From: B16-G9 sp964400655
GTDB taxonomy: Bacteria; Bacteroidota; Bacteroidia; Bacteroidales; F082
NCBI GenBank assembly: GCA_964400655.1
Contig: CAYNVN010000061.1
Location: 1 to 15,774 of the forward strand
DNA length: 15,774 bases
Direction: 5' to 3'
The notes below the pieces were generated by a model. That model saw nothing but the letters and a program-made list of their open reading frames with translations. It was not told the DNA's origin and did no database searches. Below are positions 14,186-15,774 of this stretch, one piece after another (within the stretch, counting starts at the first letter, position 1; each line of letters starts with the position of its first letter). The translations under genes were made by a program, and so were the position numbers.

Positions 14186-15526
14186 ATGGCAGCAAAAAAA
14201 TCAGAGAAGGCAGAAAAAATTTTCGTATTGGATACATCGGTTATCCTGTATAATCACAACGCATTTTTAAGTTTTGAAGAGAATGATGTGGCCATACCCA
14301 TAACCGTTTTAGAGGAACTCGATAATTTTAAAAAGGGCAACGATACCAAAAATTTTGAAGCCCGCGAGTTTATCAGATACCTTGATAAGATTTCCGGTAA
14401 ATCGGCAATGACCAACTGGCGACGTATCAATGGTCCGGATAAGGGGCGGTTCAGGGTGGTAATGAACGAAAAAAGCAAACGCGATGCACGCAAGGTTTTT
14501 GGCGATAATAAGCCCGATCATCGGATTCTTAATGCTGCACTTAAATTAAAAGAAGATCACCCCGACAAAAAGGTGATTCTGGTAAGCAAAGATATTAACC
14601 TGCGACTCAAAGCAAAATCGTTAAACCTGAATGCCGAAGATTTTGAAACCGGAAAAATTCAAAACATCGATGAGCTATACACCGGTAAGTCGCAGATTAA
14701 TAATGTAAAAAGTGCGGTTATCGACAAGCTGTACAACGAAGGTTTTTGCTCGCTTGACGAACTTGAAATAGAAAAACCCTACCCCAACCATTACTTTATA
14801 TTAAAGAGTGAATCGGCATCGGCTTTGGCATTTTTCAATCCGGTTACCGGGCGCATTGAGCGGGTGAGTAAACAGCCGGTTTCGCGTATCATGCCGCGTA
14901 ATGCCGAACAGGTGTTTGCCCTTCATGCGTTGCTTAACCCCGAAGTGAAACTGGTTACCCTTCAGGGGGTTGCCGGAACGGGAAAAACCCTGCTGGCTTT
15001 GGCGGGTGCCTGGGAGCAACGTCGTAATTTCAAGCAGATTTACCTTTCGCGCCCAATCGTGCCGCTTAGCAACAAAGACATAGGCTATCTGCCGGGCGAT
15101 ATCACTTCAAAGATAAATCCTTACATGGAACCGCTTTGGGATAACCTTAAATTCATTCAAAATCAATATGGTGAACAGGACAAAGAGTATAAACGCATTA
15201 GCGATGCCATTGAAAGCGAAAAACTATTGATTACCCCGTTAACCTATATTAGAGGACGCAGTATCTCTAATATTTTCTTTATTGTTGACGAGGCACAAAA
15301 TCTTACCCCACACGAAATAAAAACCATTATCACCCGTGCCGGAGAAAATACCAAAATTGTTTTCACCGGAGATATTTATCAAATTGATACGCCTTATCTT
15401 GATTCGCAATCAAACGGACTTTCGGTACTGATCGACAGAATCAGCCATCAGGGTATTTATGCCCATGTGCAGCTCGAAAAAGGGGAGCGCTCGGAGCTGG
15501 CCAATCTGGCCAACGAGTTGTTGTAG
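14186..15526 (+). CDS. PIN domain-PhoH ATPase fusion (PhoH2/YlaK type)
   Basis: The start is taken at 14186 (MAAKKSEKAEKIFVLDTSV), giving 446 residues. An upstream in-frame ATG at 14147 would add 13 non-conserved residues that look like leader. The N-terminal PIN ribonuclease domain (about 10-150) has the acidic set: Asp16 in FVLDTSV, Glu44 in VLEELDNF, Asp111 in KPDHRIL and Asp136 in SKDINLR. The C-terminal PhoH domain (about 235-446) is a P-loop ATPase: Walker A GVAGTGKT with Lys267 and Thr268, Walker B FFIVDEAQNL with Asp368 and Glu369, and the downstream KIVFTGDIYQIDTPYLD typical of PhoH. The family is linked to RNA unwinding and cleavage, based on mycobacterial PhoH2. No antitoxin-like gene precedes it; the small membrane protein does not resemble PhoAT. 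The role here is therefore probably RNA turnover, which is inference. Confidence 0.95.
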   Translation: MAAKKSEKAEKIFVLDTSVILYNHNAFLSFEENDVAIPITVLEELDNFKKGNDTKNFEAREFIRYLDKISGKSAMTNWRRINGPDKGRFRVVMNEKSKRDARKVFGDNKPDHRILNAALKLKEDHPDKKVILVSKDINLRLKAKSLNLNAEDFETGKIQNIDELYTGKSQINNVKSAVIDKLYNEGFCSLDELEIEKPYPNHYFILKSESASALAFFNPVTGRIERVSKQPVSRIMPRNAEQVFALHALLNPEVKLVTLQGVAGTGKTLLALAGAWEQRRNFKQIYLSRPIVPLSNKDIGYLPGDITSKINPYMEPLWDNLKFIQNQYGEQDKEYKRISDAIESEKLLITPLTYIRGRSISNIFFIVDEAQNLTPHEIKTIITRAGENTKIVFTGDIYQIDTPYLDSQSNGLSVLIDRISHQGIYAHVQLEKGERSELANLANELL

Positions 15527-15540
15527 GGTGGAGAGGTATT

Positions 15541-15600
15541 TGAAGTTTGGAGTGCCTAGAGTGCACTAGAGTTTGGAGTACTTAGAGTGCCTGGAGTTGA
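15541..15600. repeat. Degenerate tandem repeat, GAGTGCCTA-like units (copy 1)
   Basis: Units of about 7-10 bp, such as GAGTGCCTA, GAGTGCACTA, GAGTTTG, GAGTACTTA and GAGTGCCTG, follow each other without a coding frame. The block AGTTTGGAGTACTT (15570-15583) recurs exactly in copy 2. Similar intergenic filler is familiar from Bacteroidetes genomes; that is recollection, not a search. Confidence 0.75.
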
Positions 15601-15651
15601 GCGTTCGGGAAAAACAAAAATCTTAAATCAAAGATTTGCAATCAAAAATTA

Positions 15652-15696
15652 AAAGTGCCTAAAGTGAGCTAAAGTTTGGAGTACTTGGAGTTAAAC
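15652..15696. repeat. Degenerate tandem repeat (copy 2)
   Basis: AAGTGCCT, AAAGTGAGCT, AAAGTTTG, GAGTACTTG and GAGTT units repeat the composition of copy 1. The exact shared block AGTTTGGAGTACTT is at 15673-15686, 103 bp after its first occurrence. An A/T-rich spacer with a small hairpin (AAATCTT/AAGATTT) separates the copies. Confidence 0.7.
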
Positions 15697-15699
15697 CTA

Positions 15700-15774
15700 C
15701 GTCGTTCATTACCCCGTCACTCCGACGACAGTAGGAAGGAGGCCTGCCCTGCCGGCAGGCGGGAATCCCCTCCT
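15700..15774. repeat. GC-rich palindromic intergenic repeat element, cut by the window edge
   Basis: After the tandem repeats comes a non-coding segment with GTCACTCCGACGACAGTAGG, then the perfect 12-bp palindrome CCTGCCGGCAGG (15748-15759), which can also pair as GCCTGCC/GGCAGGC with a 5-nt loop. Its composition differs sharply from the A/T-rich surroundings. It resembles dispersed intergenic elements that I recall from Bacteroidetes. The right boundary lies outside the window. Confidence 0.55.

Noticed and set aside
15541..15696. Possible CRISPR array
   Set aside because: The units are 7-10 bp, degenerate and without unique spacers, and no cas gene is present.

Overview
The window looks like chromosomal DNA of a Bacteroidota (Bacteroidetes) bacterium, probably of the Bacteroidales/Marinilabiliales type. 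The reasons are: candidate promoters of the Bacteroidetes form TAnnTTTG, near absence of Shine-Dalgarno sequences (dnaK is the exception), a TolC/adaptor/RND operon with a lipoprotein adaptor, a DUF4136 lipoprotein, and GAGTGCCTA-type intergenic repeats. This taxonomic call is inference from style, not from a marker gene. No plasmid, phage, transposase, CRISPR array, tRNA or rRNA gene is visible.

Left part (1-4620), transcribed leftward: a four-gene efflux operon in the order TolC-like outer membrane factor, TetR-family regulator, lipoprotein membrane-fusion adaptor, RND permease. The permease runs off the left edge, so only its first 462 residues are seen. A -7-like element and a 7-bp-arm inverted repeat upstream of the TolC gene are the candidate promoter and TetR operator.

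Centre (4713-10118): the NAD-type glyceraldehyde-3-phosphate dehydrogenase gene (leftward, with its own terminator) is divergent from a 1372-residue pyruvate phosphate dikinase (PPDK)-related protein (rightward). The two start codons are about 147 bp apart. The spacer holds two oppositely directed -7-like elements that point at each other and two copies of the palindrome ACAASTTGT. The PPDK-like protein has a PPDK-type ATP-grasp and a phosphohistidine domain but no C-terminal PEP/pyruvate TIM barrel. In its place it carries about 870 N-terminal residues that I do not recognise. This orphan dikinase is the most novel-looking item in the window.

Right-centre (10083-11487), leftward: a two-gene unit of a DUF4136-type lipoprotein followed by a small outer membrane beta-barrel protein. 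It ends at a terminator shared with the PPDK-like gene.

Right part, rightward: dnaK with a strong Shine-Dalgarno sequence, a long leader and a strong terminator; a 66-residue single-pass membrane protein; and a PIN-PhoH ATPase. The last 250 bp are non-coding and filled with degenerate tandem repeats and a GC-rich palindromic element cut by the window edge.
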